64,000 bases of DNA, taken from positions 10,913,736 through 10,977,735 of the forward strand of contig NC_049994.1 in the NCBI RefSeq assembly GCF_000003815.2, in the 5' to 3' direction. Of the stretch, positions 21,461 to 32,304 are shown in pieces. The position numbers were made by a program, and so were the translations under genes. The notes under the pieces are model-generated. The model was not told where the DNA came from. It saw only the letters and a program-made list of their open reading frames with translations, and did no database searches. The number at the start of each line of letters is the position of its first letter. Within the stretch, counting starts at the first letter, position 1. The stretch is from Branchiostoma floridae (lineage: Eukaryota; Chordata; Leptocardii; Amphioxiformes; Branchiostomatidae).

Positions 21461-22770
21461 GTCAGATGTTTCAAGTAGTATTCACTATCTTTCGTCAGTG
21501 ACACTGGAGAGATATGGAAGAAACTTCATTTTTGTGTGTGAAGTCCCTTGTCATGTACCTTCTTAGATAGATAAAACGTATACGCTCCCCGTGGTATAAC
21601 AAGTGTTCTATATCTAAAGCATTGTGATTGTTCAATGTCAGCTTTTCTCTCAAACCCTATCCTTTCCCCCAACAAATAATGGTAAGATTATGTATATTAC
21701 CATACACTTCACTGAGTACACTACCAAAGTTATACACGAAACAACTAGTGGTTATAAAGAAACAGATGACCGTACCTTTTCTGGTATTCTACAGCCCGTT
21801 CACACAGCACGGGTTCTTTACTGAATTTAAGGTCATTTTCGAGTTAAACCCACGCCTCAGTGCACGTGACCTATCATGTTTTGATTGACAAGTTGAGTTC
21901 TGTTAGTGCACTTTCTGGCTTTGACACACGAGTCGATATTTTGCTAAAATGCCGGCATGCCCCCAGTCTAGCGTCCGTCTTAGTTTTTTTTTTCCAAAGG
22001 AATGGGTTAGGTTGGGGTGGGGTGGGGGTTACATCTTTCCATTTGTAACGTTATGTATGTAGTACATTGTAGCGTTGTGCATGTGTGTATAGTTCCTGTT
22101 TCCCTTTTGTTATACATATTTGTTTACACACAAACAGGAAATAAAATATAACTTTGATTTTTGGGGTATCATTATTATTCTATATACAGACCGACATCAT
22201 AATTTAGGCGATATCTTTTTTTCACGGTTTTCACAGACATAGTCACTTGCAATTGCAGCAACATGGAGTTTTCTCAGACTTTTAGCAATGTAGTTTTCTA
22301 CCAGGGGGTTTGAAGCATGGGAGAAGAATAGACAGTGGCTTATTATTGTGAAACTTTGTTACCAACTTACAAAGAAAGTTCGTGTAACTGTTCAGCCTCT
22401 AACATTTTATCCCTATGGAAATGAGACGTACGTAGGCTTTAGCGATCGCTGTTAGGTGGACTAACCATAGTCTCCTTTATGTATACCCCCAGTTGATGTG
22501 CCGATGTTTATTTTCTACCGAGGATTTTTTGCAAAACATTTACTACTTGGAAGCCATATTGATGAACACGATTGAACATTTCCTTGGTGAACAACAATAA
22601 ATTTTGGGAGGACAACTTGTAAAGGTGTTGATACACCTGTTTTGTCCTCCCTTCCACTTGTTTTTGCATGTGGTAAATTCAAATAAAGAAATAAAGAAGA
22701 AATAACAAACAAGGTTGAAGGAAAAAAACAACATTTTATCCCTTGAGCGCTTGTAAGAATACCTTATGAA

Positions 22771-22786
22771 CCCCCCCCCCCCCCCC
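22771..22786 (+). repeat. Homopolymer, 16 C
   Basis: An uninterrupted run of C, or G on the other strand. Its length is prone to sequencing error. Confidence 0.95.
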
Positions 22787-23748
22787 ATTCCGTCTGAATA
22801 CTGGTCATGGTAAAATCCCTAAGAAGTAAGAAGGGGACATTACGAATGTGGCAGCTCTACTGCAGTACCATCCATGTAACATAGATGTCGCTGCGTGCCG
22901 GTAGAAATTACTGTTGGACTTTTCGGGAAAATGAGACCAAGAATGCAAAAACAATACCTCTTTTCATGCTTGAACTTGAAGGTGTCGCCTAACGAATTGC
23001 TACGTTCTGTGCAAAAGAAAGGAACTATAAGTTGTCTAAACTACTAGAGGCCAGATAACTTGAGGCGAAAACTGTGAAAGCTTCATTTTGATATGCAAGG
23101 CTATACTGATTTGAATATATGGATGACACCACAAAACGAACGTGAACAAAAACCTGGGCAAAGTAATGCCTTTATTATGAAATCTTAGTGGCTAGTAAGG
23201 TTACGTAAATGACCGAACACATAGAACATGGTACAAAAAACAATAAATTCTTTATTTTTGTTCTTTCAAAGCCTCTTCCTTAACTTTGGAACAGCATTGT
23301 ACGACATCAGTATCAGTTTTCCGGTATCATTTTGCTATTTACGGCATGTATTCGTCCAGTTTCAGTTTTCTGGTGCGATTTAAAGCAAGGTCAGAAACGT
23401 ATTTTTGTGGAAACAGATGAAAATTGATTGACAAGCGATGTCATTCATGCAATCAGGTCAGTGACGCTCGTGCCACCGCCTTTGGGCAACCTTGTGTTTC
23501 CGCGTTCGGAATAATTAGCCGTGCGCTAAAAGCAGTGACACTTTCGCTTGTATGAACATAAAAGGAATGGGACACATTAGCTTCGTATTTGGAGCATATC
23601 GCTTATCATGTATGGTCTACTTTTCCGAACGACTTATCCCTATCACACACAACGAAGCGAGTCGAATTTGTACATCACATTGCTGTACCATGTTTTCTGT
23701 TCTTTACCTTCGCCAGGAAGGTCATATTTTGGGTATCGTTTGTATGTG

Positions 23749-24080
23749 TGTTGTTTGTTTGTTTGTTTGTTTGTTTGTTTGTTTGTTTCTAGAATACCAG
23801 CATAACTGGACAACGCCTGGATAGATTATATTGGCATTTGGTATGTGGGTAGATCTTGATGGTACTTGATGGAAACGATTAGATTGTAGGCCCCTAGCGG
23901 CTTAGTACGGTACTACAGGGTAACTTCCGGTATTGATATTTCGAGTTCTGGACATGCTGTGGTCATGTGGTTTTGGAACTGCAGGGGTCGGTTTAGTGTC
24001 AGACGTTGAAAGGGAATAATAACTCAAGAAGGGTTTGACGGATCGTCATGATGATTTTCGGTATGTTGATAATGATAGCT
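23749..24080 (+). repeat. (GTTT)n array and fragment of the 1.1-kb repeat family
   Basis: The array at 23749-23788 is followed by text close to the interior of the element at 2699-3800: GGCCCCTAGCGGCTTAGTAC, AACTTCCGGTATTG, GGACATGCTGTGGTCATG and ACTCAAGAAGGG. It appears to be a truncated, degenerate copy. Confidence 0.55.
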
Positions 24081-24639
24081 TAAGTGGTGCTACATATAGT
24101 TGGTGCTGTTCTCTTTATGTCTTACAGGCAAATGATAGTGGATGGCATAAAGAAATAGCGCAGAAAAGAAAGCCTCATAAAAACGCCTATACTAAAACAG
24201 TCCGAGCCGAACGTCTGCTTCGAGAGTAGTAGAGCGTACCAAACACCTTTAATAGCCCACACCGCCCTACCAAGTCCTTGGTCCTACGTATGAAACTTTA
24301 AGTAACTTCGCCTCCTCTGTTCCTTGCACTAGTTTTCTTAGAGGAAGTGAGAAATGGTGATCTGGAACCGATCGGATTGAGTATCGAAGACCGTCTATTC
24401 CGTATGTAGCCCATTGCTAAAAGAAAATGAGAAATCGAAAATGAGAAGCACACCGGAACCGGAAACCCAACCGCAAAATCACATGGAACCGGAAATACGC
24501 CCAAGGAGGCAATGACTCACAAGTATTTTGTCAGCGACATTTGGCAATGGAACAAAGCAAAGGGGTGTGACGATATTGCAATGGTGTTTATCAACTTTCT
24601 AAGGTATCTCGGTGTGTTGTGTATTTGCTTTTATCTTCA

Positions 24640-24800
24640 TGGATGTTTGATCATGTTTCAACGTTTACAGTCAAAAAGAAAAGCTTTACTCTTTTCTAAA
24701 CATCACAGAATTAATGTATTAGCGATAAAAGTGGGATCGTTCGTCTTCCATTTCTCCAGAAAAAAGAAGGAAAATTCAAAGAGCTAAGATTTGATGTATT
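24640..24800 (+). mobile_element. LINE C-terminal fragment
   Basis: The frame at 24512-24787 ends INVLAIKVGSFVFHFSRKKK, matching the retrotransposon C-terminus at 8.1 kb (KVGSFVFHCLRKR). Only this short 3' piece is visible. Confidence 0.45.
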
Positions 24801-25200
24801 AAGAGGTAGCATTAAGACTAGCTACGTGTTTTATTGTTCTTTATTATTTGCTCGTCAGGAAAACTCCTGTCTTGGACTTAGACTCAAGGATTTGAAATAT
24901 ACTTATTATCATCTTAATTGTTATGTGAGAGCTGAACTTCTTAAAACCCGATGTCCGATAGTTCTAGACACCGTAAATGATCCATAACATCCTTTAGAAA
25001 ACAACTTTACCCTTGCAATCGAGCCATACAGGTGTGTGACGTCATCGAAACTGCCTTCTCGGAAAGCTTCGAAAACGAAAGGGCTTCCCCCAAACCTGTT
25101 TTCCAGCGCCCCAAATGTCCCCAAACCCGCGTCAAACATTTGACCATCTGTTCAATTTTCATCTATGTATCGTGTGTGTTAGTTTACATGATTGTGTGAC

Positions 25201-25428
25201 ATTTCTTTTCTCCTTTTCATGCCAACAGAAGCTTTAGAACTGGCGTGTCGCTGCATCGTTAACCTTGAATAACCTTGGAGGCAGGTGAAAGGTCACCGGT
25301 GACGTGTGCAGCTGAGCCTCGCTCTGGTCCGCCCCTCGCCAAACACGCAACCCACATATTTTCTCTCTCTTCACACCTGGCTTAGGACAAAACGTCACCT
25401 CAAGGTTGTCTGTATGCTTGGTGTTAAG
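25201..25428 (+). other. Candidate non-coding 5' exon of the IRF gene
   Basis: TTGGTGTTAAG|GTAAGT gives a strong donor at 25428, following a C/G-richer stretch with no extended reading frame. The IRF start codon at 29030 sits directly at a splice acceptor, so an upstream leader exon must exist, and this is the best donor I see on the plus strand. About 130 bases before 25201, GAAAACGAAA at 25071 fits the IRF-element pattern GAAANNGAAA, but such matches occur by chance in a window of this size. Confidence 0.25.
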
Positions 25429-27462
25429 GTAAGTCTCCTCATTTGATAATCTCTAAATGTATCGACTGTAAGTAGGGCTGTTTTTGTGAGGATCCTTTTC
25501 ACATTTCAATGCGGAATCGTTAGGACTTGGCTAGCGCCGTAACTCAAGCAATTAAGCAAGTCTGTAATGTCTATGACATGATTTGTCGCACGAGACTGTT
25601 AGAGATTGCACTGGGACGTACAGGGGCTTGTAATGTGTTAAAATACACCAGAAAGATACTCGAAAGAGGGCACGACGATTGAGTTTGTACGTTCGAAATC
25701 CCTCCTTATAATGTAAGTGTTGCTTGTGTAAATACAACGTCAATTGACGTTGGCAACTTAAGATTTATGTATTTCTAACAACAACCTCTGAGAGTCAACG
25801 GGAAGACTTGACTGCTACGATTCCGTATCTTTCTTCTCTCTTTAAGAAGGTGTTTTTGTGCACGAGTTGAACCTTGGACTGGTCTCGGAGTGCCTGTATT
25901 TGCCTGAGGAAAAGGTCAACGTACGGGTCACTGCGCTGCTGTTGCCGTGTATGCTTATATTCGGTTTCGGCGCTCGCACCTTTCCAAAACTCCTACCAGT
26001 ACCAAACTCTACTGCGTTAGCAGTCATGGGAAACAGCAAGGTGGGGTTGGGGGTGGGGGGTTGAGACTTGCGTAGGGGGCACTTGTCAAAACGCCGTGGT
26101 CTCGCGTTGATAAATGAGAACAGTTCTCTCGCCTTTGTTTACCTATTCAGCCGAGAGAAACGTAACACGTTGAGCGGAATGTTGACTCTATAACGCCCCG
26201 ACTCACACAAGGTCGCCTCTTTTAAAAACACACTCTCAAGACGATAGGATTCTATGTAAGACTGACACGACACCTTATTTTCATCTTTAAAGGCAGGCTC
26301 TTTGTAGAGTGGTGTTTCTGGTAAATGTTAGGATCGAAATCGAAACTTCCTAAATGTTGAGGGTTCTCTATTCAACCTCTTTGCCAAAATGGATATCTCG
26401 CTACACGTATCTTCTTACATGTTATCCGTTGGTTGCGATTCAACATATTCTTACTGCGTTCATGCCCATTGGTGAGAAACCCCGGTCATGGTAGGTGCCT
26501 CATCCATTAACCGAAATGACAGTCTTGTTCTATAAATTGTTCACTGAACGAAAATTGATTGAACGGATGCAACGAACCTGGTTGAGTAATTTCACGTCCT
26601 GAAGTGAAGTGTAATGAAAAACATTAGGCTGTGCGAAGGGACATCAACGCAAAGAATGGCTGACTAGAAAAACACGAAAGTCATCGCCCAATAGCATATC
26701 CCACCCACCACACGGTGGTGTCTACTCCATAAAATACCTATGATAGCCCGCGTAGTAGTGGCGGTATTGAATGAATGAATATGATGTAAAACTACGCTTA
26801 TAGCAGGATCAAACAGGTTACCAAGAATGAAACTCCCCCGTCGTTCCCAACCCCTGTCCGTTCACTAACGATTCTCCCCTTAGTTACATTATTAACCTTT
26901 CCCGTACGTGCCAAACAACCAACTTAAACCTCGGCCAGCTGACTGTAAATTATTAACCTTACCAACAGGAACAATTCTTACAAACAGTCCTCGTATACTC
27001 CTTGGCAACGACTAACCAAGGAGCTTTTATCATAAAAGAGACCGTCTTAGCCAAGACCTCTAGAGTTTTAAGACCTTATAAATGCTACAGTACAGTCTAA
27101 ACTAAAACTGATACCGAAAAACAATAACACGTTTCTATTGCTACTCAACATTGCTGTGTCTCGAGGCTGTGAACGTCCTTCTGCATTATCTGATTTATCG
27201 TGTGAAGTCAGACGTGCATGAAAATATCACCGCGGCGCTGTGCACACGGCTACGACCTTCATCGCAACTGGAGAGTCGATGTTTGACCTTCAAGAAGCCA
27301 TTTGGGAAGATTTTAGAATAACTTGTCCGGCTTTGTAGTTCACATTAGAGCGAAGAGGGACAAGACCTTGAATTAATATCACTTTTACCACCTTACCGCC
27401 ATGTATACACGTGTAAATCAATAATACATCGTCGGTGAAGGTTAGACATCTAGGTAGTAAGA

Positions 27463-27565
27463 TACGCCAAATAGCAATTACCCAAGCAACTGGATATGAT
27501 TTTTGGAACCATATCTAGTTTTCAAAAATCATTTCCAGTTGCTTGAGTAATTTCTTATCTGGCGA
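27463..27565. mobile_element. Fold-back MITE, CGCCA ends
   Basis: Inverted arms read CAAGCAACTGGATATGATTT on the left and AAATCATTTCCAGTTGCTTG on the right, ending in CGCCA and TGGCG. Half copies of the same family occur at 21.4 and 61.4 kb. Confidence 0.8.
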
Positions 27566-27797
27566 TATAACCATCACCATCTTCTACCCAAAAACTCTGT
27601 GCGTGTATCCGGTGGCTCTCTTTTGTTATTGATTAATGTTTGACACTAAAGAAGACTTACACATTTTTTTCTGAAATCACTTTGTTTACAGTCCCAATCT
27701 TGTAAAATGATGTGATGTGGAAAGCTCATTGATTACAGCGTTCTTATGATGTACTCACACTAGCGTAGCGTATATGTATAATCCGTATGAGGTCCGT

Positions 27798-27980
27798 ATT
27801 GACATTTTCCATGCGCAGTCGTACGCGTACGCTAAATACGCACCTCATACGCATCTCAATCGTTTTGTTTCAGTTTTAGGTACGCCTACTGGACGTATTG
27901 CCTGCGTACTTAAATAAAACTGACACAAAACGATTGAGATGCGTACTGTGCGTTCGATTGCGTATGAATAAAATGTCAAT
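27798..27980. mobile_element. Fold-back MITE, ATTGACATTTT ends
   Basis: Ends are ATTGACATTTT and AAAATGTCAAT. The inner arms share GCATCTCAATCGTTTTGT with its complement. Length is about 183 bases with no coding capacity. Confidence 0.8.
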
Positions 27981-28587
27981 ATTTATACCATAATTTTTGT
28001 TATGTAAGTGTTAATATCCAATACCTTAATGGCATATCGTCTTTTCATTGACACAATTTAAATATTTCAGACTGTTTAACAATGTACATTTGTAACTAAG
28101 GTCCGCTTTCCACCAGACGGAGATTGCGGTGCGCTCTCATTGCGACTTAAATAACTCCAACTTCAATTTCATACTGGGTATACCATACAAAACGCAAAAG
28201 TGTGACTGAGATGACAACAAAACACACAAAGTGTAAAAAGATTTCTTTTCTATACAATTCGTTGAGAGGTTTGTCAAATTTTATGTCACAGAGAGAGCGC
28301 GGTGAGAGCGCCGTCCTAGTGGAAAGGGGGTATCACCTTGACCCCAGGTTAAGTGTAAATACCGCACACTTCCTGCCTTTTCACCCACACTTCACGTAAA
28401 CGGTTCTTAAACGCGCTGGGCTTCCAAGAAACGCCTACCTGCCAACTCCCCACCACACCTTAACATTACCGTTTATTTTTGTATTTTCTCCATGAAATCA
28501 TAAGTCTTTTTAAAGGGCAAGTCTATAGATTACCATTTTAGCTTAAGTTCACATTCACACCTCAGAAATAAAGCTGTATTGGCGTTG

Positions 28588-28875
28588 TATGTGGTGAAAC
28601 TGGTAGCGTGTTGAGCTCGGAAGCCAAGAGTCCGTTTTCGATACCCGCCGTGCCCCCGACGTTGTGTCCTTGGGAAAGACACTTCACACGACCTTCCTCA
28701 CTTCACTCAGGTGTAAAAATGGGGACCTGGCTTCGGTCGGGGAGGGAGAATACTACCTTTACCTTCTGTCTGTACTGTGTATGTGGCACTGTTAAAATAA
28801 GCTACTAACACTTGAGTGCAGTTCCACATTGTCCTCGTTTGTCCGATTCGTCCGAAAGCAAATGCAAAAAATAAA
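28588..28875 (+). mobile_element. tRNA-derived SINE, family B
   Basis: The head reads AACTGGTAGCGTGTTGAGC followed by a GTTTTCGATACCC box-B-like stretch. The body is shared with 20150-20375 (CTTGGGAAAGACACTTCACA; CACATTGTCCTCGT). The tail is A-rich. Confidence 0.7.
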
Positions 28876-29029
28876 TCCTTAGTATATATACTGAAATCTG
28901 GGGAAAAGGTGAGCTGTCAGTAGATGTATTGAGTTAAGTTAAAATGAAGATGACAATGATTTTTATTTGCACGTTTTTGCCAATATAGGCTAAATGCGAT
29001 AGTCATATGACGCATTTTACCCATTTCAG

Positions 29030-32000
29030 ATGTCGGACTCGGAGTTACCCCAACTGAAGAATGGAAGTCCGAACTCTAAAACCCGACAGAGACTCCGTCC
29101 CTGGCTCATAGACCAGATCAACAGCGGCAGAGTACCCAACTTACAGTGGGTGGACCAGGACAACGGCATCTTCAGGATTCCGTGGAAACACTTCGCACGG
29201 GCGGACTATAAACAGGACCGGGACTGCATGCTGTTTATGGTAAGTTTTTTTTTTTTCAATTCTCTTCAATTATATTTTCCAACCCGGGGCCCGACTGGAC
29301 AGTTTTCGGGAACGAAAGGAATAATAGAAAGGACAGCGAAATACACCTAACGTATAAAGAGGACTGGGGGCGAGTACAAGCTTCCCGGCATATATTCCTT
29401 TCCCGGCATTTTTCCTTTCGCGGCATATTTCCTTCACGGCGTATTCTCTCAGTTGAAAATCGACCTAAACATCAGTGCCAATGCCCCCAGAAAGGCCGGT
29501 GAAGGAGGCTTTATCTTCCTCAGGTATATATTTTTCGTCGCCTTAAACAGCCCGGCCGGGCCCCGGTTTAGAAATGTGACCTAAGCAAAAGCAGTGTGTA
29601 GTGGATATGTATGTCCCCTTTTTGTTTTGTACGTTTTTCGCGAAGCGTACAGTGTCAATCTCGTCGCTTGAAAGATGCCGGTTACTTTATAATGAATGAA
29701 TGAATGAATGAAGACCTTTATTGCACATTTTTGCCACACCGGGCTAAGTACAGGTTACAACAAGACATGTTGAAAAGATACAGTTCACAGATACAAAATG
29801 AGACTATTGCTGGATAAATTCAACTTCTCCTTGCTTTTCTGCTATAGTGGAGATAAAGGAGCCTTGTCTAGTTGCATTAGGAATATGAAAACAACTGAAA
29901 CAACATCTTAGATTCGTAATAACAAGACCAGGACTGCATGCTGTTTATGGCATGTCAAGTAAAAAAGTCAAACTCAAAAGAACTTAAATAGCATTCGGTA
30001 GACTTCATGTCAAAAAACAGGATCTGAATCATAGCTAATTTACACATGTAGGTGTAATTTGCAAAGCTTAAGAGACTTAATCAAAGTGAAAATTCTACAG
30101 AATACAGAAACGTTTACTAGTACATTATTTAAGATATAATTTGAAATAGCCATTTTATGATCACAGAAGACAATTACAAAACGGTTGACAAAACTTTTTG
30201 CATTCTTTATTGCGAAACAGTGTTGCTTGATTAAGTTGATACAAGAAAGATCGTTTTAATCTAAATATCATTTATCATTTTATTGCACAATCTATGTATA
30301 TTTTTCTTTTTAGTCAAGAGTTTAAGATCTGTGTTATGATTAATGTGCTTAACTAATTTCTAACGTACAGAAGTACATCCAGGGTACATACAACAGTACA
30401 TACAGAACTCTTGGGGCATGAGATTTTGAACAACTCCCTGCGACCAACGATCTTTAAAAATCTCTTTGGTACTACATCTACGCGTCTTGACGGAAGCGCC
30501 CCCTGTAACCATTCCCTGTCCCTGCAGGAATGGGCCATCCACACGGGCAAGTTCCATCCGGGGCTCGACGAACCTGACCCCACCCGATGGAAGGCCAACT
30601 TCAGGTGCGCCCTCAACCAGAACAAGGACATACTGCAGCTGGACCACCGCACGTACACCGGCATCAACAGGAAGAACCCATATAGAATCTACCAGATGAT
30701 CCCCGAACAATGTACGTTATCATATTTCATATTTACCTATAAATGATAAGGGCCGTTCAATGGGGATGTCCCTGTAGCTCAGCTGGTTCAATCCTGAGAA
30801 GGGCATCTCGGTTGGAGCTGCACCCGGCTTTCAGATAACCTGGAATTCAGTCTAGTTGTGGCACGGCCTGCCGTAGTTAGTGTAGGCTCTCTGCGGGGCC
30901 AGTGCAGCTCTCATCCGCCGGGGTAATCATTCACACTCGGTAGCATTTTCCCGGTAGGACTTTGCACAGTGGGTGGATGGCAAACTCCCACCGTGCAAAA
31001 CTCCTACCGGGTGTGAAAGATTACCCCGGCGGTGAAAGACCCTCCTGTCCCGAAGGTAGCCTGGCCAATCCACGGTAGATTGGATTCCAGGTTAGCTTTC
31101 AGAAGGCACGTAAAATGGGGTCCCGTGTTCAAGGAGCTGCCACGAATAGGGGTGGGTGCCGGTACAGAAAATTCAGGTCCAGGTCCGGTTCAGGTCCAGA
31201 GGATTAGGTCCAGGTCCGGACCTGAACCTGGACCTGATTCAGTATGTGAAAACTTATGAATGGACGATACTCAAAACAATAGTCCATTTTGCTACAAAGA
31301 AATCTGTTTCGTGGAGCATTCGACTCCCACTGGCATTTTAAAGTCCTACAAGGCTAACTGCCTCTGTATAATTTACTGTAAAACTTGGTAGAAATGACTA
31401 TAGACCCTACTCTGCTTCGCCCTTGTTATTTTCTTCGACCGGTAAGCCCCAAAACGTGGGAATACCTTATCATATAATCTGTTCATTGTCCAATAGGTCC
31501 AACATCCGGTTCACCTAATTTTTTCAGGTCCGGTTTTTCCGGACCGGTCCAATAAGAAAAACCGGTTTTGTACCGGTACACCGTACCGATACCCAGCCCT
31601 AGCCACGAATATAATGCGTTAAAATGGAAGGAGCAACCCTCCCTCTAAAATACACCCTGCTACTTGCACAGGAAAGAAACTTGCTTCCCTGCGTGCTAAT
31701 AGACACTAAAAAGGTCCGACCGAATTCCATGCGCTTGTGTATATGATGCACTGACTGTATGTTTTATGAAGGAAATCTTTAGTATGGACTGAAGACAATT
31801 AAAAAGAAGTTGGTACACTTCTTTGGGCATAGCCCTCAGCAGTGTCTGAAACGAAATGGCAATCTTTTGCGGTTAGACGTATCAGGGATTACGATGAAAG
31901 AATCTATATAAATCTACGTTAAATTGAAGCTGTTTTTTTTCTCTATAGATATCAATGAAGAGTATCAGTTCGTGGCGGAAGTGGATGTCTTCAGTGACTA

Positions 32001-32304
32001 CGACTCCGAAGACGACGAGGGCGATGGTCCGTGCGCATGCGCCAACTGTCTCGGGGTCATCCCGAAACGCGGCAAAAAGTCAGTCCACCACGTCACAAAA
32101 GCTAAAAAGTCACAACACGCTGCCATGACACATATGACGTCACCAGATCCTACTTCACCAAATGTGACGTCACCAGATGTGACGTCACCAGATGCGATGG
32201 ATTACGACCAACCAGAGGCTATCGTATCGTACGTTGAGGACTCGAAGGAAAAAGTGCGCCAAATTCTCGCGGCGCAGAAAGAATTTACTTGTCAAACCAG
32301 ATGA
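29030..32304 (+). CDS. Interferon regulatory factor (IRF), short form without association domain
   Basis: Three exons, 29030-29239, 30528-30711 and 31949-32304, join in phases 0 and 1 to give 249 residues. The start ATG follows the acceptor CCCATTTCAG directly. Residues about 18-130 form an IRF DNA-binding domain. All five signature tryptophans are present (W25, W40, W52, W72, W91), as are the conserved stretches RLRPWLIDQINSG, FRIPWKHFAR, EWAIHTGKF and the recognition-helix sequence RWKANFRCALNQ. IRFs are nuclear transcription factors that bind GAAA repeats. After the domain come an acidic stretch (SDYDSEDDEGDG), a short cysteine cluster (CACANC) and four TSPD/TSPN-type repeats. The stop at 32302 leaves only about 118 residues after the DNA-binding domain, too few and too low in complexity for the roughly 180-residue IRF-association domain. 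AATAAA occurs at 32687. Confidence in the family is high; the orthology class is unknown. Confidence 0.93.
29275..29587. mobile_element. MITE with CCAAACCGGGGCCCGG-type inverted ends, copy in IRF intron 1
   Basis: Begins TTTCCAACCCGGGGCCCG and ends CGGGCCCCGGTTTAGAAATG TGAC. Related copies lie at 40205-40410, 40442-41741 (interrupted), 52010-52118 (partial) and 56773-56967. Confidence 0.7.
29690..29923 (-). mobile_element. LINE 3' tail (minus strand) in IRF intron 1
   Basis: AATGAATGAATGAATGAATG followed by AAGACCTTTATTGCAC is the reverse complement of a CR1-like tail ending in TCATTCAT repeats. The same sequence recurs at 56463-56600 with few differences over about 130 bases. Confidence 0.65.
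29924..29950 (+). repeat. Relic copy of the end of IRF exon 1
   Basis: GGACTGCATGCTGTTTATGG at 29931-29950 repeats exactly the last bases of IRF exon 1 (29221-29240). The preceding ACAAGACCA is close to ACAGGACCG. The copy is followed by CATGTC and not GTAAGT, so it has no donor and would not be used as an exon end. Confidence 0.8.
30836..31094. mobile_element. Fold-back DNA element with 8-9 base target duplication
   Basis: Inverted ends read TAACCTGGAATTCAGTCTA and, on the reverse strand, TAACCTGGAATCCAATCTA. A second inverted core, CCGCCGGGGTAATC, faces its complement inside. GCTTTCAGA flanks both sides (30827-30835 and 31095-31103). It is inserted in a SINE. Confidence 0.85.
31147..31601. 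mobile_element. hAT-like non-autonomous DNA transposon
   Basis: The 5' end TAGGGGTGGGTGCCGGTAC and the complement of the 3' end, TAGGGCTGGGTATCGGTAC, match at 16 of 19 positions. A perfect 8-base target duplication GCCACGAA lies at 31139-31146 and 31602-31609. Eight-base duplications and CA/TAGGG-type ends are typical of hAT elements. The interior is 455 bases with AGGTCCAGGTCCGG palindromes and no transposase. Confidence 0.85.

Larger units (their letters stand above)
12433..25200. other. Long gene-poor spacer
   Basis: I find no exon I can support in this roughly 12.8-kb stretch. It contains (CT)n near 13140-13190, a 74-base tandem duplication at 14182-14329, SINE copies at 15.1 and 20.2 kb, a 43-base duplication at 20968-21054, a run of 16 C at 22771-22786, a (GTTT)n array at 23749-23788 and LINE and repeat fragments. 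Scattered short reading frames have random-looking composition. Small exons of a gene with long introns could be missed by eye. Confidence 0.45.
25429..29029. other. Spacer or leader intron of the IRF gene
   Basis: No coding exon recognised. It contains two fold-back elements (27463-27565, 27798-27980) and a family B SINE (28588-28875). Confidence 0.45.
30762..31690 (+). mobile_element. tRNA-derived SINE, family A, carrying two nested insertions (IRF intron 2)
   Basis: The head GGGATGTCCCTGTAGCTCAG has the box-A pattern. The body continues GGGCATCTCGGTTGGAGCTG, then CACGTAAAATGGGGTCCCG, then GGAGCAACCCTCC and CCTGCTACTTG. It matches the uninterrupted copy at 44418. The element at 30836-31094 and the one at 31147-31601 split it. 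Both insertions are flanked by duplicated SINE sequence. Confidence 0.8.

Noticed and set aside
23552-23824. Frames ending in repeated CLFV residues
   Set aside because: These are translations of the (GTTT)n microsatellite.
25071-25080. GAAAACGAAA as an interferon-stimulated response element
   Set aside because: It matches GAAANNGAAA, but about two such matches are expected by chance in a 64-kb window. Its position relative to a promoter is unknown.
25014-25139. Minus-strand ATG frame MFDAGLGTFGALENRF ending at AAGG|GTAAAG
   Set aside because: It could be a first exon divergent from the IRF leader, but no downstream minus-strand exon was found and the composition is not distinctive.
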